The notes: generated from the sequence alone by a model not told the origin. Counted from the stretch's first letter, positions 1-7,951 are shown. The stretch: DNA of 18,881 nucleotides from Actinomycetes bacterium (GCA_023432565.1 JAEYUL010000160.1:1-18881); one strand, 5' to 3'. Made by a program: numbers and translations.

Positions 1-996
1 GGCGCGCCTCGGCCCGGCCGGTCAGCGGGGCAGCCGGCCCAGGCCGGGCCGACGCGCCGCAGGCGCCGCCGCCGGGTCGTGCTCGCCGTCGTGGCGCTGC
101 TGCTCGTGCTCGCCCTCGCCTGGCCGATCGGGCTCGTCATGTGGGCGAACGGCAAGATCCAGCACACCGAGGCGCTCTCGGGCGCTCCGGGGACGCCGGG
201 CACCACCTACCTCATCACGGGGTCGGACTCGCGCGCCGACGGCGGGGTCAAGAACGACGGCACCGCGGGTCAGCGCAGCGACACCATCCTCCTGCTGCAC
301 GTGCCAACCAGCGGGCCGACCGCCCTGATCTCCCTGCCGCGCGACACGTACGTCGAGATCCCCGGCAAGGGGCCGGGCAAGATCAACGCCGCGTTCGCGT
401 ACGGCGGGGCTCCCCTGCTCGTCGAGACGGTCGAGAAGCTCACCGGGCTGACGGTGGACCACTACGCCGAGATCGGCATGGCGGGCGTCAAGCAGGTCGT
501 CGACGCCGTGGGCGGCGTCCGCCTGTGCTACGACCGCGACGTCGACGACCGGGACTCCAAGCTCACCTGGAAGGCCGGCTGCCACACCGCCGACGGCACC
601 ACGGCGCTGCAGTTCGCGCGGATGCGCAAGTCCGACCCGACGGGTGACATCGGCCGTGCCGAACGGCAGCGTCAGCTCGTCAAGGCGGTCCTGGCCAACG
701 TGGACCCGCGCCAGCTGGCGTTCGACCCGGGCCGCCAGGTGGAGCTCGTCGACGCCGCCACGGCGACGCTCACGGTCGACGAGTCCGCGGACATCCTCGA
801 CCTGGCGCGCCTGGCGCTGGCCTTCCGCGCCGCGAACGGCGAGGGCGGGATCACGGGGACGCCGCCGATCGCGAGCATGGACTACCGGCCCGGCGGTGTG
901 GGCTCGACCGTGCTGCTCGACCCGGACACGACGCCGACGTTCTTCCGGCAGATCCGTGACGGCGAGCTCGAGCCGGGCAAGGTCGGCGGGGTCTAG
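1..996 (+). CDS. LytR-CpsA-Psr (LCP) family cell-wall glycopolymer ligase, 5' end outside window
   Basis: LCP enzymes sit in the membrane and move lipid-linked glycopolymers onto peptidoglycan outside the cell. The frame is open from base 1, so the true start lies upstream; 331 residues are visible. They begin with a short cytoplasmic tail ending in a run of seven arginines (visible residues 19-25), then one membrane helix (about 26-48) and the extracellular LCP domain. Family motifs seen are ITGSDSR, QRSDTILLLHV, ISLPRDTYVEIPG, KINAAFAYGG, the DAVGGV turn and FARMRKSDPTGDIGRAERQ. These include the conserved Asp and Arg residues that bind the pyrophosphate lipid substrate in this family. A GTG at 79 is possible as a start but would remove the basic tail and begin inside the helix, so it is unlikely. 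The gene converges with the leftward unit ending at 1093. The family call is firm; the glycan handled is inferred from the neighbours. Confidence 0.93.
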   Translation, partial: GAPRPGRSAGQPAQAGPTRRRRRRRVVLAVVALLLVLALAWPIGLVMWANGKIQHTEALSGAPGTPGTTYLITGSDSRADGGVKNDGTAGQRSDTILLLHVPTSGPTALISLPRDTYVEIPGKGPGKINAAFAYGGAPLLVETVEKLTGLTVDHYAEIGMAGVKQVVDAVGGVRLCYDRDVDDRDSKLTWKAGCHTADGTTALQFARMRKSDPTGDIGRAERQRQLVKAVLANVDPRQLAFDPGRQVELVDAATATLTVDESADILDLARLALAFRAANGEGGITGTPPIASMDYRPGGVGSTVLLDPDTTPTFFRQIRDGELEPGKVGGV

Positions 997-1092
997 CAGG
1001 CACGGCGAACGGTACGGCCGCTCGCACCGTCGGCCGACGTGCTGCTGCACCCTCCCGGCACGCACGTGGTCCCTCGAGGCTGAGGCGGTCGG

Positions 1093-1665
1093 CTAGAGCT
1101 CGAGCTGGCCCAGCAGGCGCAGCTCGTCCGGCGCGAACCCGTCCCGCAGCGCGGCGACCGACACCGGCACGACCGAGCGCACGCCGTACGTCGTGACGAT
1201 GGACAACGTGCGGTCCGCCAGGTAGTCGCCGTAGGAGTCCTGCGGGTTCACGCGCGCGTACATCGCGCGGGGCATGACCGTCTCGACGGCGTACGAGCGC
1301 GAGCGGAACGGTCCCAGCTGTCCGGAGTCGACGAGGAACAGGGGCCGGAAGCGCCCCGTGGTGAGCTGCACGCGTTCGATCGCGTCGGCGACGACCTCGG
1401 TGTCACCCGGCTCGAGCCCCAGCGCGACGACGAGCACGATCGGCCAGCGCCGGCCCTGGTGCGGCAGCAGCATGTGCCCGCCGCGGATGTCGACGCGCGG
1501 CTTGCCGTGCACGGTGCGCGAGCCACCGGCCTCGACGCCGAGCAGGACACGGCCCGCCTCCTTGAGGCGAGGGGCTCGCCTGCCGACGCCGACCACCAGC
1601 CGGCGCGCGAGCGGGAAGGTCAGCAGTCGCCGCGCGGCGCGCTGCAGCCGGCGTCCGGCGCTCAT
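1093..1665 (-). CDS. Conserved-looking hypothetical protein, 190 aa, coupled to a double glycosyltransferase
   Basis: I do not recognise this family. The protein starts with a strongly basic, amphipathic stretch (residues 1-40, many Arg) that could lie on a membrane surface. An alpha/beta-looking core follows, in which PIVLVVALGLEPGD (75-88) and FRPLFLVDSG (106-115) look like two strands of a Rossmann-type fold, and the C-terminus is about 60 residues (131-190) containing NPQDSYGDYLADR. There is no signal peptide or clear membrane helix. Its ATG overlaps the TGA of the upstream glycosyltransferase by four bases (ATGA, 1662-1665), so the two are almost certainly translated together. That coupling suggests a partner or accessory subunit of the glycosyltransferase, possibly a membrane-association factor; this is inference. 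Long overlapping frames here in other registers are high-GC artefacts. Confidence 0.8.
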   Translation of the reverse strand: MSAGRRLQRAARRLLTFPLARRLVVGVGRRAPRLKEAGRVLLGVEAGGSRTVHGKPRVDIRGGHMLLPHQGRRWPIVLVVALGLEPGDTEVVADAIERVQLTTGRFRPLFLVDSGQLGPFRSRSYAVETVMPRAMYARVNPQDSYGDYLADRTLSIVTTYGVRSVVPVSVAALRDGFAPDELRLLGQLEL

Positions 1666-3842
1666 CGCTGCACCCCGATCAGACGCTCGACGAGCCGCAT
1701 GGCGTCCCCTGCCCCGTTGGGCGGGTACGCCTCGCGCGCCCGCGCGGAGGCGGCCGCGGCCCAGGCGGGGTCGGTGACGCGGGCGAGCGCGTCGGCGGCG
1801 GACTGCGCGGTCACGTCCGCCACGGCCACGGCCCATCCCTGGGCGTCGGCGTACGCGGCGCGCGCGCCCTGGTCGTCCGTGGTCGTCGCGAGGTTCGGCA
1901 CGACGACGGACGGCACACCGGCCATGAGCACCTCGTGGAAGCTGTTGTACCCCGCCGCGACGACGGCCGCGTCGAACGCGCGCAGGTAGCGCGCGAGCGG
2001 GTACACCGACAGGGGCTGGACGTGATCGCGCATCGGCCCGCCGCGCCGCTGGATCGGCGGCTTGGTCGCGTAGGTGACCCAGCCGCCCGGCAACGCCGCG
2101 GCGGCGTCGGCGAACAGGTCGAGGTCGGAGGCGATGTCGTTGATGTTGCCCGCACCCAGGCTCAGGAGCAGCGCGGGGGCGTCCGGGTCCATGCCGAGCT
2201 CGGCGCGAGCGGTCGCGCGGTCGAGGAGGTCGTCGGCGTCGAGCAGCGTGATCGGGCCGACCCGCGTGCTGTCGCCGCGCCCGACGAGCGGGCCACGGTC
2301 CGCCGCTGCGGCGACCTCCCCCGGCTCGATGACCAGGTCGAAGATCTCGCCGCGTGACAGGAACTTCGTCGTCGTCCCCTCGCGCCACATCCCGCGCCGC
2401 GACCACACGAACGCGACGTCGGGGAACGCACGGCGCGTGGTCACCATGCCCACGTACGGCATGGTCCCGTCGAACACGACGGCACGCGGCCGGTAGCGGC
2501 GCAGCACCTCGGCGAAGCGCACCGGGAACAGCTCGTTCCACTCCTCGACGCTGCAGCCGAGGTCACCGCGCGACGGGCAGTACTCCCAGGCGTGCCCGTA
2601 CTGCTCGACGACGCCCACGGCCTGCGAGAGCGAGAAGAACAGCGGCTCGACGCGCTCGTCGGCGCGGTTGGCCATGGCGAGCAGGCGCGTCAGGTGCCCC
2701 ATGCCGGCGCCGTTGCTGCTCACGAACATGACGCGCTCACGGCCGGCGGGGCGCTGACGGGAGCGCACGGTGCGCGGCTCGTCCGACGGCGGCCCGATGA
2801 GCGCCGCCAGGCGCGCGGCGTGCGACTCGTGGCCGTGGCTCGCGCGCACGAACTGCTGCCCGCGCAGGGACTGGGCCAGGTAGGCCTGGCGGTCCGCGGA
2901 GAACCGGGCCACGAGGTCGCGCACGCCCGACGGGGTCGTGTAGAGCGCGGCGTCCCCGAACACCGCACGGAAGTGGGGCGGCAGGATCGCGACCGCGCCC
3001 GACGCGAGCGCCTCCATGATCGTGCGGCCGTACGCCTCGACGAGGTCGCTGCGGTGGAAGTAGACGAAGAAGTCGAGCCCCGCGACGAAGTCGCGCGGGT
3101 CGCGCGCACCGAACTCCTCGACGCTCCACGCCGCCGGCACGTGGCCCACGACGTCGGCGACCGCGCCCGCCCCACCGAGCACCCGCACGCGCACCGAGCC
3201 GTCGTCGGGGTAGGCGGCGAGCAGGTCCGCGGCGCGCTCGGGCCACTTGGCGGCCGACGAGCGCGAGTGCCGGCCGATCACGGGGACGGCGCCGGGCTCC
3301 ACACCGGTGCGGGGCACGGCCCACTCGTCGACGTCGAGCAGGTTGAGCCAGTCGGTCTCGGCGAGCTGGATCTGGTCGCGCACCGCCTCGAGGCCGGGCC
3401 GGACCGCGGGCCCGATCGGGTACCACGTGGGACGCACGCCGAGCCACCGCGTCACGGCCTCGTCGGTCACCGCGACGTCGTAGTGCTCGACGCGCGCCGC
3501 GTCGACGCGCACGTGGTTGGCGAGCACGATCGCGTGGTCCGCCGTGACGGGCAGGTTGGCGGGGACGGTGTCGAACACCGTCGCGTTGCGCAGGACCGCC
3601 AGCCTCGCGTGGACGGGCGTCCCGGCGACGACGAGGTCCGCGAGGCCCTCGTCCAGGCAGCGCCGCAGCCGCGGCTCGATGCCGAGCCCGCGGTTGGCCA
3701 GGCTGCTCGGCACGTGCAGGAGCGCCGTGCGGTAGCCGGCGGCCGCCTGCGCGCGCAGCTCCTCGGCCATGCTCGCCGTCGTGCCGCCGGGCAGGCGCAG
3801 GTCGGACGCCAGCAGGACGTCGTAGTGCTGGGCTGTGCTCAC
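1662..3842 (-). CDS. Bifunctional glycosyltransferase: GT4-like domain fused to MurG/GT28-like domain
   Basis: This 726-aa cytoplasmic protein joins two GT-B glycosyltransferase units. Residues 1-350 form a GT4-like unit with GRHSR and a following Lys-Trp-Pro (190-201), then EAYGRTIMEALASG (269-282), which gives the E-x7-E pair (E269, E277) typical of retaining GT-B enzymes. Residues 370-726 form a second unit like MurG and UDP-GlcNAc-using GT28 enzymes: a glycine-rich acceptor loop SSNGAGMGHLTRLL (375-388), SLGAGNIND (561-569) and the donor-binding region AGYNSFHEVLMAGVPSVVVPN (630-650) followed by DDQGARA. The first unit is related to the C-terminal domains of the proteins at 4940-7417 and 10076-12553. 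The GTG start at 3842 has an AGAGGA ribosome site five to six bases upstream. Likely role: two successive sugar transfers in assembly of the surface glycan. Sugar specificity cannot be read from the sequence. Confidence 0.9.
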   Translation of the reverse strand: MSTAQHYDVLLASDLRLPGGTTASMAEELRAQAAAGYRTALLHVPSSLANRGLGIEPRLRRCLDEGLADLVVAGTPVHARLAVLRNATVFDTVPANLPVTADHAIVLANHVRVDAARVEHYDVAVTDEAVTRWLGVRPTWYPIGPAVRPGLEAVRDQIQLAETDWLNLLDVDEWAVPRTGVEPGAVPVIGRHSRSSAAKWPERAADLLAAYPDDGSVRVRVLGGAGAVADVVGHVPAAWSVEEFGARDPRDFVAGLDFFVYFHRSDLVEAYGRTIMEALASGAVAILPPHFRAVFGDAALYTTPSGVRDLVARFSADRQAYLAQSLRGQQFVRASHGHESHAARLAALIGPPSDEPRTVRSRQRPAGRERVMFVSSNGAGMGHLTRLLAMANRADERVEPLFFSLSQAVGVVEQYGHAWEYCPSRGDLGCSVEEWNELFPVRFAEVLRRYRPRAVVFDGTMPYVGMVTTRRAFPDVAFVWSRRGMWREGTTTKFLSRGEIFDLVIEPGEVAAAADRGPLVGRGDSTRVGPITLLDADDLLDRATARAELGMDPDAPALLLSLGAGNINDIASDLDLFADAAAALPGGWVTYATKPPIQRRGGPMRDHVQPLSVYPLARYLRAFDAAVVAAGYNSFHEVLMAGVPSVVVPNLATTTDDQGARAAYADAQGWAVAVADVTAQSAADALARVTDPAWAAAASARAREAYPPNGAGDAMRLVERLIGVQR

Positions 3843-3896
3843 GACGTCCTCTCGTCAGGGTGAGGCGCCGATGCGGCGTCCCCGGTTCGGCTGCCG

Positions 3897-3902
3897 ATTG
3901 TA
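3897..3902 (-). promoter_or_regulatory. Candidate -10 element for the leftward glycosyltransferase unit
   Basis: On the minus strand the hexamer reads TACAAT, one mismatch from TATAAT, in an otherwise G+C-rich divergent gap. Transcription would start near 3890, leaving a leader of roughly 50 bases with a good ribosome site before the GTG at 3842. I see no convincing -35 box at 16-18 bases. Confidence 0.4.
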
Positions 3903-3924
3903 CGGTGGTCGGGCCTGAGCAGAT

Positions 3925-3954
3925 TTGCCGCCCGTGGGTCCGGTTGCGGACAAT
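3925..3954 (+). promoter_or_regulatory. Candidate promoter for the tail-like/coiled-coil/glycosyltransferase unit
   Basis: TTGCCG (3925-3930) and GACAAT (3949-3954) are separated by 18 bases and fit a weak sigma-70-like promoter. The start of transcription would lie near 3961. A GAGAGG ribosome site (3975-3980) and the GTG start at 3988 follow. It lies close to the leftward candidate at 3897-3902, so the two units may share control. Confidence 0.35.
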
Positions 3955-3987
3955 CGCTGCGCACCCGCCGACCCGAGAGGACCACCC

Positions 3988-4788
3988 GTGACGCTGTCGA
4001 CCGGCGACGAGGCCGCGCCCGCCCCCGGCCGGAACCCGTCCGAGGGTGGTGGGCCCGTCGAGCTGTCGACCACGGGCGCGACGCTCACCGGGGACCTGTA
4101 CCTGCACACGCCGCCGACCAAGCACGCCGGGGGCAAGTCGACGCGGTCCAGCAGGATCATCCTCGAGTCGTACACGCGCTCCAACACGGCGAACAACCGC
4201 TCGGGCGACGTGATGGAGCTGCGCTGGCGGCACCCTGCGGCGAAGGCCTTCATCGGGTGGTGGGACTACACCGACCCGGACAACCCCGTCATGAAGGCGT
4301 GGATGGGCGCGCACGACGAGGCGAACGACGGCGGGCGCCCGCACCGCCACTTCTCGATCGAGGTCGCCAACGCGGCCGGGCTCATGAAGACGCGGCTCGC
4401 GATCCCCTACGGCGAGGACCACACGAACATCACGACGTCGAGCGCCGACTTCACGGTGCACCGCGGCACGCTGCGCGTGGCGCGCTCGCGCCTGGAGTTC
4501 GCGGTCGACCGCAACGGGGCGCCCGCGGACCGGCGCTGGACCGTCGAGATGTCGGGAGCCCCGAACAACGACCTGGTCGTGTCGGCGCACGAGGACGAGA
4601 CGGGCGAGGCGCGCCGCGTGCTGCGGATCAGCCGGCACACGGGCGAGGTGCGGTTCGAGGGCGAGATCCGCGTCCAGGGTGACGCGCGCTTCGGCGCCGG
4701 GCGCGGTCCCGTGCTCAAGGACAAGGTCTCCGACCACCTGTACCGGCTCTCGGTGGTCCGCGGCAAGCTCAGGCTGGAGAAGCTCTAG
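3988..4788 (+). CDS. Phage-tail-like beta-structured protein of unknown role
   Basis: The 266-aa protein is hydrophilic, with no signal peptide or membrane helix. The first 25 residues are low-complexity (Gly, Pro, Ser, Ala). The rest looks mostly beta, with alternating polar/hydrophobic strands such as TLTGDLYLHT (32-41), ADFTVHRGTLRVARSRLEFAV (153-173) and the run HTGEVRFEGEIRVQGDARFG (217-236). The last 25 residues, around VSDHLYRLSVVRGKLRLEKL (247-266), resemble the YRLYV-x-G-x-L-x-LE ending that I know from phage tail and minor structural proteins; this resemblance is from memory, not a search. The start is the GTG at 3988 with GAGAGG seven bases upstream; an upstream in-frame extension to 3925 is open but crosses the candidate promoter. 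It leads an operon with the coiled-coil gene and a glycosyltransferase. It might bind or present a glycan, but no function should be assigned. Confidence 0.75.
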   Translation: MTLSTGDEAAPAPGRNPSEGGGPVELSTTGATLTGDLYLHTPPTKHAGGKSTRSSRIILESYTRSNTANNRSGDVMELRWRHPAAKAFIGWWDYTDPDNPVMKAWMGAHDEANDGGRPHRHFSIEVANAAGLMKTRLAIPYGEDHTNITTSSADFTVHRGTLRVARSRLEFAVDRNGAPADRRWTVEMSGAPNNDLVVSAHEDETGEARRVLRISRHTGEVRFEGEIRVQGDARFGAGRGPVLKDKVSDHLYRLSVVRGKLRLEKL

Positions 4789-4943
4789 TGGACGTCGACG
4801 CCAACGCCGTCATCTCGCACCTCACGCAGAAGCTCGCGCAGCAGGAGGTCGAGCTCGCGATGCTGCGCGCCGCGCTCGACGAGGCGCTCGACCGCGCCGA
4901 GACCGCCGAGGCGAGGCTGGCCCAGCAGGGACCGCACGAGTGA
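4788..4943 (+). CDS. Small 51-aa coiled-coil protein
   Basis: The frame encodes a short, almost entirely helical protein. From residue 8 to about 46 the hydrophobic positions repeat in heptad fashion (VISHLTQKLAQQEVELAML and then ALDEALDRAETAEARLAQQ), with many Glu, Gln and Ala and no Gly or Pro until residue 48, as expected of a coiled coil. Its GTG overlaps the last base of the upstream stop (TAGTG, 4786-4790), and its TGA lies inside the next GTGA start, so the three genes are tightly coupled. A tail-type protein followed by a tiny coiled-coil protein is also a familiar arrangement in phage tail regions, which supports reading the pair as one module. It could multimerise or act as a chaperone for the upstream protein; function is unknown. 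Confidence 0.75.
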   Translation: MDVDANAVISHLTQKLAQQEVELAMLRAALDEALDRAETAEARLAQQGPHE

Positions 4944-7417
4944 CGGTCCCGACCCACCCGGCCGACGAGGACGTCTACCCCCGCGACTTCAGGCTGCTCG
5001 ACTCCTTGTCGCAGATCGCACCGAGCTCACGCGTGGTCGAGGCGCACGCGCTGCGCACGCGGTCGCGCTCGATGCGCGCGGTGCTCGCGCACCGCGCGAC
5101 GTACGGGTGCATGCGCTACGAGGACCTCGTGCGGCGTCTGCGCACGGCGCCGGGGGCGCTGCCCGACCGCCTCAACCCCAGCGGGGTCGTCGCGCTCGCG
5201 CGCGTGCTCGCTCTGCAGACGGGCGAGCCGTACGACATGGAGTCCGCGCGGCTGCTGTTCGCCCGGCTCCCGCTGGGCCGCCTCAAGCCCGCCGACCGGC
5301 TGTTCTACGCGCGCCTGCTCGAGACGCTCGGCGACGCCGAGGGCGCGCACCGGCTGCTCGCCGCGATCCCCGCGAGCACGCCGGGACGTCAGTACCTCGA
5401 GCTCGACCTGGCGAACCCCTTCACGGCCGGCCCGTACGCGGACGCGGCGGCGTGGGAGGCGGGCTGGGAACAGCTGTTCACGCGGTACGGCCTCGAGGTG
5501 CCGCGCGTCGGCCCGGGTGAGGACGACCCGCTGGACCGGCTCCTCGTCGAGGCCCCGCCGGCCGTCACCGACGGTCCGCTCGTCACGATCACGGTCACCA
5601 CGTGGCACCCCGGCCCCAAGCTCCTGGGCGCGCTGCGCTCGTTGGCCGAGCAGTCGTGGCGCAACCTCGAGATCCTCGTCGTCGACGACTGCTCCGGTCC
5701 CGAGTACGAGGACGTGCTCGTGCAGGCCGAGGCGCTCGACCCCCGGATCCGGGTGCTGCGCCAGCCGGTCAACGGTGGCACGTACCTCGCGCGCAACGCC
5801 GCCCTGGCCGTCGCGCAGGGTGAGCTCGTCACCGGCAACGACGACGACGACTGGTCCCACCCGCGGCGCATCGAGCACCAGGTCCGGGCGTTCCTCGACG
5901 ACCCGACGGTCACGGCCACGCGCGTGATGGCGTACATGGTCACCGCGGACCTCGAGATCGACCGGATCGGCCAGCCGGTCTCCGGTCGGCACGCGGCCAC
6001 ATACATGGCACGCCGCGAGACGCTGCGGCGGTGCGGCGGGTTCGTGCACGCGCGCAAGGGTGCGGACACCGAGCTCATGCGCCGCGTCGAGGCGTTCACC
6101 GGTCAGCCCGTGCGGGACATCAACGTCCCGCTCGCGCTCTACCGGCTCGACCTCGCCTCGCTGTCGCGCGGTGAGTTCGGCCCCGGGTGGCACCACCCGG
6201 CCCGTGCCGCGTTCTGGGCCTCTGCAGGGCGGGCGCACGAGGTCATGGTCCGCGACGGCCTCGACCCGGCGGAGGCGGGCCGGTCGGTCGTCGTCCCGCG
6301 CCGGTACGAGCCCGTCAAGGTCCGGCCGGACCGGTACGACGTCGCCCTCGCCGCGGACTGGCGCACCAGCGACTCGGCACGCCACCCCGTGCTCGACGAG
6401 GTCGAGGCCCTGCTGGCGGCCGGTCTGCGGGTCGGGCTCGTCCACCTGCCCGACAACCGCTACCCGGTGCGACGCAGGCTCGAGATGCACGCGTCGGTGC
6501 AGGACATGATCAACGCCCGCACGGTCGACCGCCTGCTGCTCGACGAGGACGACGTGGAGGTCGGCACCCTCGTCGTGGCCGAGGCGGGCCTGCTCGAGCT
6601 GCCCCCGGCCGAGACCTCCCTGATGGACGTCCACCGCGTGCTCGTGCTCGCCGACCAAGAGCCCACGGACCCGGCGCACGACGTCGCCGCGTACTCGGTG
6701 CGCGACTGCACCCGCAACGCCGAGCGCATCTTCGGTCGCACACCGGTGTGGGTGCCCCGCGACGCGCTCGTCCGTGAGTCGCTCCTCGCGGAAGCCTGGC
6801 CGGGCCTCGAGCTCGCGGGGCACGACGTCCCGATGCTCGCCGACCCCGCGCGGTTCGCGGTCGCGCGCACGCTGCCGCGGTCGTCCACGCCCGTCGTCGG
6901 TCAGCGCGCGGACGACCGCCGCGACTGGCCCCCGGAGCGCGACGAGGTACTGCGCCTCTACCCCGCCGACGGTTCGCTCGACGTCCGCCTCATCGGCTCC
7001 CCGAAGCGCGTGCGCGCGATGCTGGGCCGACGGTCCGTCCCACCCGGGTGGCTCGTCTACGTGCGCGACGAGCTCACGGCGCGCGAGTACCTCGGCCAGC
7101 TCGAGTTCTTCGTCGACCAGTCGGGCCCGCTGACCCGGATGCGCACCACGCACGCCGCAGCGCTCGCCTCCGGCGCCGTGCTCGTCGTGCCCGAGGTCTA
7201 CCGACCCGTGTACGGCGATGCCGCGGTGTACGCGAACGCGCTCGAGGTCACGGACCTGGTGCGACGCCTGCACGCCGACCCGCAGGCGTGGCTCGAGCAG
7301 TCCCGCCGAGGTCAGGCCCTGGCGGCCGAGCGGTTCACCGTGGAGTCGTTCCTGCGTGCGCTGCGCCCGCTGCTCGACACGAGCGTGGTGGCCGGGACCG
7401 GCGCTCAGCCGTCCTGA
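4940..7417 (+). CDS. 825-aa glycosyltransferase: helical domain, GT2 domain and a degenerate GT4-like domain
   Basis: The start is GTG in a GTGA overlap with the coiled-coil gene. Residues 30-165 are helical, TPR-like, and end in YLELDLANP. Residues 214-420 are a GT2 (GT-A fold) domain: TITVTTWHPG, ILVVDDCSGPEYEDVL (245-260), GGTYLARNAAL (279-289), the metal-binding region GNDDDDWSHP (299-308) and ADTELMRR (375-382), consistent with the acidic catalytic region of the family. Residues 465-815 match the GT4-like domain found at 1662-3842 and 10076-12553. Here, however, the E-x7-E positions are T732 and A740, the GRHSR motif reads GQRAD, and the Lys before Trp-Pro is Asp, so this head is probably inactive and may serve as a scaffold. 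The protein has the same length as the paralogue at 10076. Its 3' end overlaps the convergent gene by 13 bases. Expected role: cytoplasmic chain assembly. Confidence 0.9.
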   Translation: MTVPTHPADEDVYPRDFRLLDSLSQIAPSSRVVEAHALRTRSRSMRAVLAHRATYGCMRYEDLVRRLRTAPGALPDRLNPSGVVALARVLALQTGEPYDMESARLLFARLPLGRLKPADRLFYARLLETLGDAEGAHRLLAAIPASTPGRQYLELDLANPFTAGPYADAAAWEAGWEQLFTRYGLEVPRVGPGEDDPLDRLLVEAPPAVTDGPLVTITVTTWHPGPKLLGALRSLAEQSWRNLEILVVDDCSGPEYEDVLVQAEALDPRIRVLRQPVNGGTYLARNAALAVAQGELVTGNDDDDWSHPRRIEHQVRAFLDDPTVTATRVMAYMVTADLEIDRIGQPVSGRHAATYMARRETLRRCGGFVHARKGADTELMRRVEAFTGQPVRDINVPLALYRLDLASLSRGEFGPGWHHPARAAFWASAGRAHEVMVRDGLDPAEAGRSVVVPRRYEPVKVRPDRYDVALAADWRTSDSARHPVLDEVEALLAAGLRVGLVHLPDNRYPVRRRLEMHASVQDMINARTVDRLLLDEDDVEVGTLVVAEAGLLELPPAETSLMDVHRVLVLADQEPTDPAHDVAAYSVRDCTRNAERIFGRTPVWVPRDALVRESLLAEAWPGLELAGHDVPMLADPARFAVARTLPRSSTPVVGQRADDRRDWPPERDEVLRLYPADGSLDVRLIGSPKRVRAMLGRRSVPPGWLVYVRDELTAREYLGQLEFFVDQSGPLTRMRTTHAAALASGAVLVVPEVYRPVYGDAAVYANALEVTDLVRRLHADPQAWLEQSRRGQALAAERFTVESFLRALRPLLDTSVVAGTGAQPS

Positions 7418-7830
7418 CGGGTCGCTGCGCGCAGCTCGGCGACCTCGTGCCGGAGCTCGGCGCGCTCGTCGGCGGACCGCAACCTCTCCGACTCGAGGGC
7501 CGCGACCACCCGACGCTCGATCGCCTCCAGGCGCAGCACGAGGTTGTTGCCCTGCCGCTCCTCACCGTCGCCGTCGAGACTCGCGTCGTCGAGGAACGCG
7601 CCCAGGCGCCCCGCGATCGCGTTCTGCCGCTCGGCGGACAGCCGCAGCATGTGCTGCGAGTCACGCGTGCGCAGCCACACGTCGAGGGCGACGACCGCGA
7701 CGAGCGTGACCAGCAGCGCGACCAGGGCTGATGCCACCTTCTGCTGCCCGGCGAGGGCGAGCACCGCGGCCACGACACCCAGCACCCCGGCCACCGCGAT
7801 GGGAAGCAGTGCCTTGACTCGTGCGCGCAC
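7405..7830 (-). CDS. Small membrane-anchored coiled-coil protein, paralogue of a methyltransferase's N-terminal anchor
   Basis: The 141-aa protein has a basic N-terminus, two adjacent membrane helices (about 8-28 and 33-52) and a cytoplasmic helical tail (about 55-138). By the positive-inside rule both ends face the cytoplasm. The order and several motifs match residues 1-160 of the protein at 12626-13780: LALAG then LDVWLRTR beside GALAG then LDLRRR, a shared SAER/AAER segment, and ERRVVAALESERLR (105-118) beside ERRLVGSFEAERLR (135-148). The match ends shortly after this helix, so this protein lacks the methyltransferase domain. The start is GTG at 7830, with GAGAGGA seven bases upstream; the frame stays open to 7962, but the longer form has no ribosome site and would overlap the next gene's promoter. 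A scaffold or regulator role at the membrane is inferred. Confidence 0.82.
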   Translation of the reverse strand: MRARVKALLPIAVAGVLGVVAAVLALAGQQKVASALVALLVTLVAVVALDVWLRTRDSQHMLRLSAERQNAIAGRLGAFLDDASLDGDGEERQGNNLVLRLEAIERRVVAALESERLRSADERAELRHEVAELRAATRQDG

Positions 7831-7918
7831 CGTAGGGTCCTCTCGTCCGTGGAAGTGCGGCCGCGAGCCGGCCGCCGCGTCGAGGCTACCTGCCCGTGAG
7901 GCACCCACTCGCGCCCCG

Positions 7919-7924
7919 TAGAAT
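7919..7924 (+). promoter_or_regulatory. Candidate -10 element for the acyltransferase/glycosyltransferase unit
   Basis: TAGAAT differs from TATAAT at one position and lies 27 bases before the ATG at 7952. The short leader that would follow contains GAGGAG (7942-7947). The bases at the -35 position are not convincing. Confidence 0.4.
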
Positions 7925-7951
7925 GCCGCGGTCACCCGACCGAGGAGTTGC

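Noticed and set aside
1028..1039. Perfect palindrome CGTCGGCCGACG in the gap between the LCP gene and the leftward unit
   Set aside because: It has no loop or T-run, and short G+C palindromes are expected by chance in such DNA, so it is not called a terminator or operator.
22..1065. Long leftward frame opposite the LCP gene
   Set aside because: The opposite strand has full LCP motifs, and the antisense product is low-complexity and unlike any protein family.
2737..4737. Long leftward frame crossing the divergent gap
   Set aside because: It would cover the real glycosyltransferase and tail-like genes in the wrong frame and cross their likely promoters; its composition is typical of high-GC shadow frames.
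4679..4939. Upstream extension of the first 825-aa glycosyltransferase
   Set aside because: It overlaps two other genes in another frame. The GTGA overlap at 4940 is a natural start and gives the same length as the paralogue.
3988..4943. Prophage remnant
   Set aside because: No integrase, capsid, terminase, lysis gene or attachment repeat is present; only two tail-like genes occur and they are coupled to a glycosyltransferase.
4788..4943. Antitoxin-like small gene
   Set aside because: There is no toxin partner and no DNA-binding motif; a coiled coil fits the sequence better.
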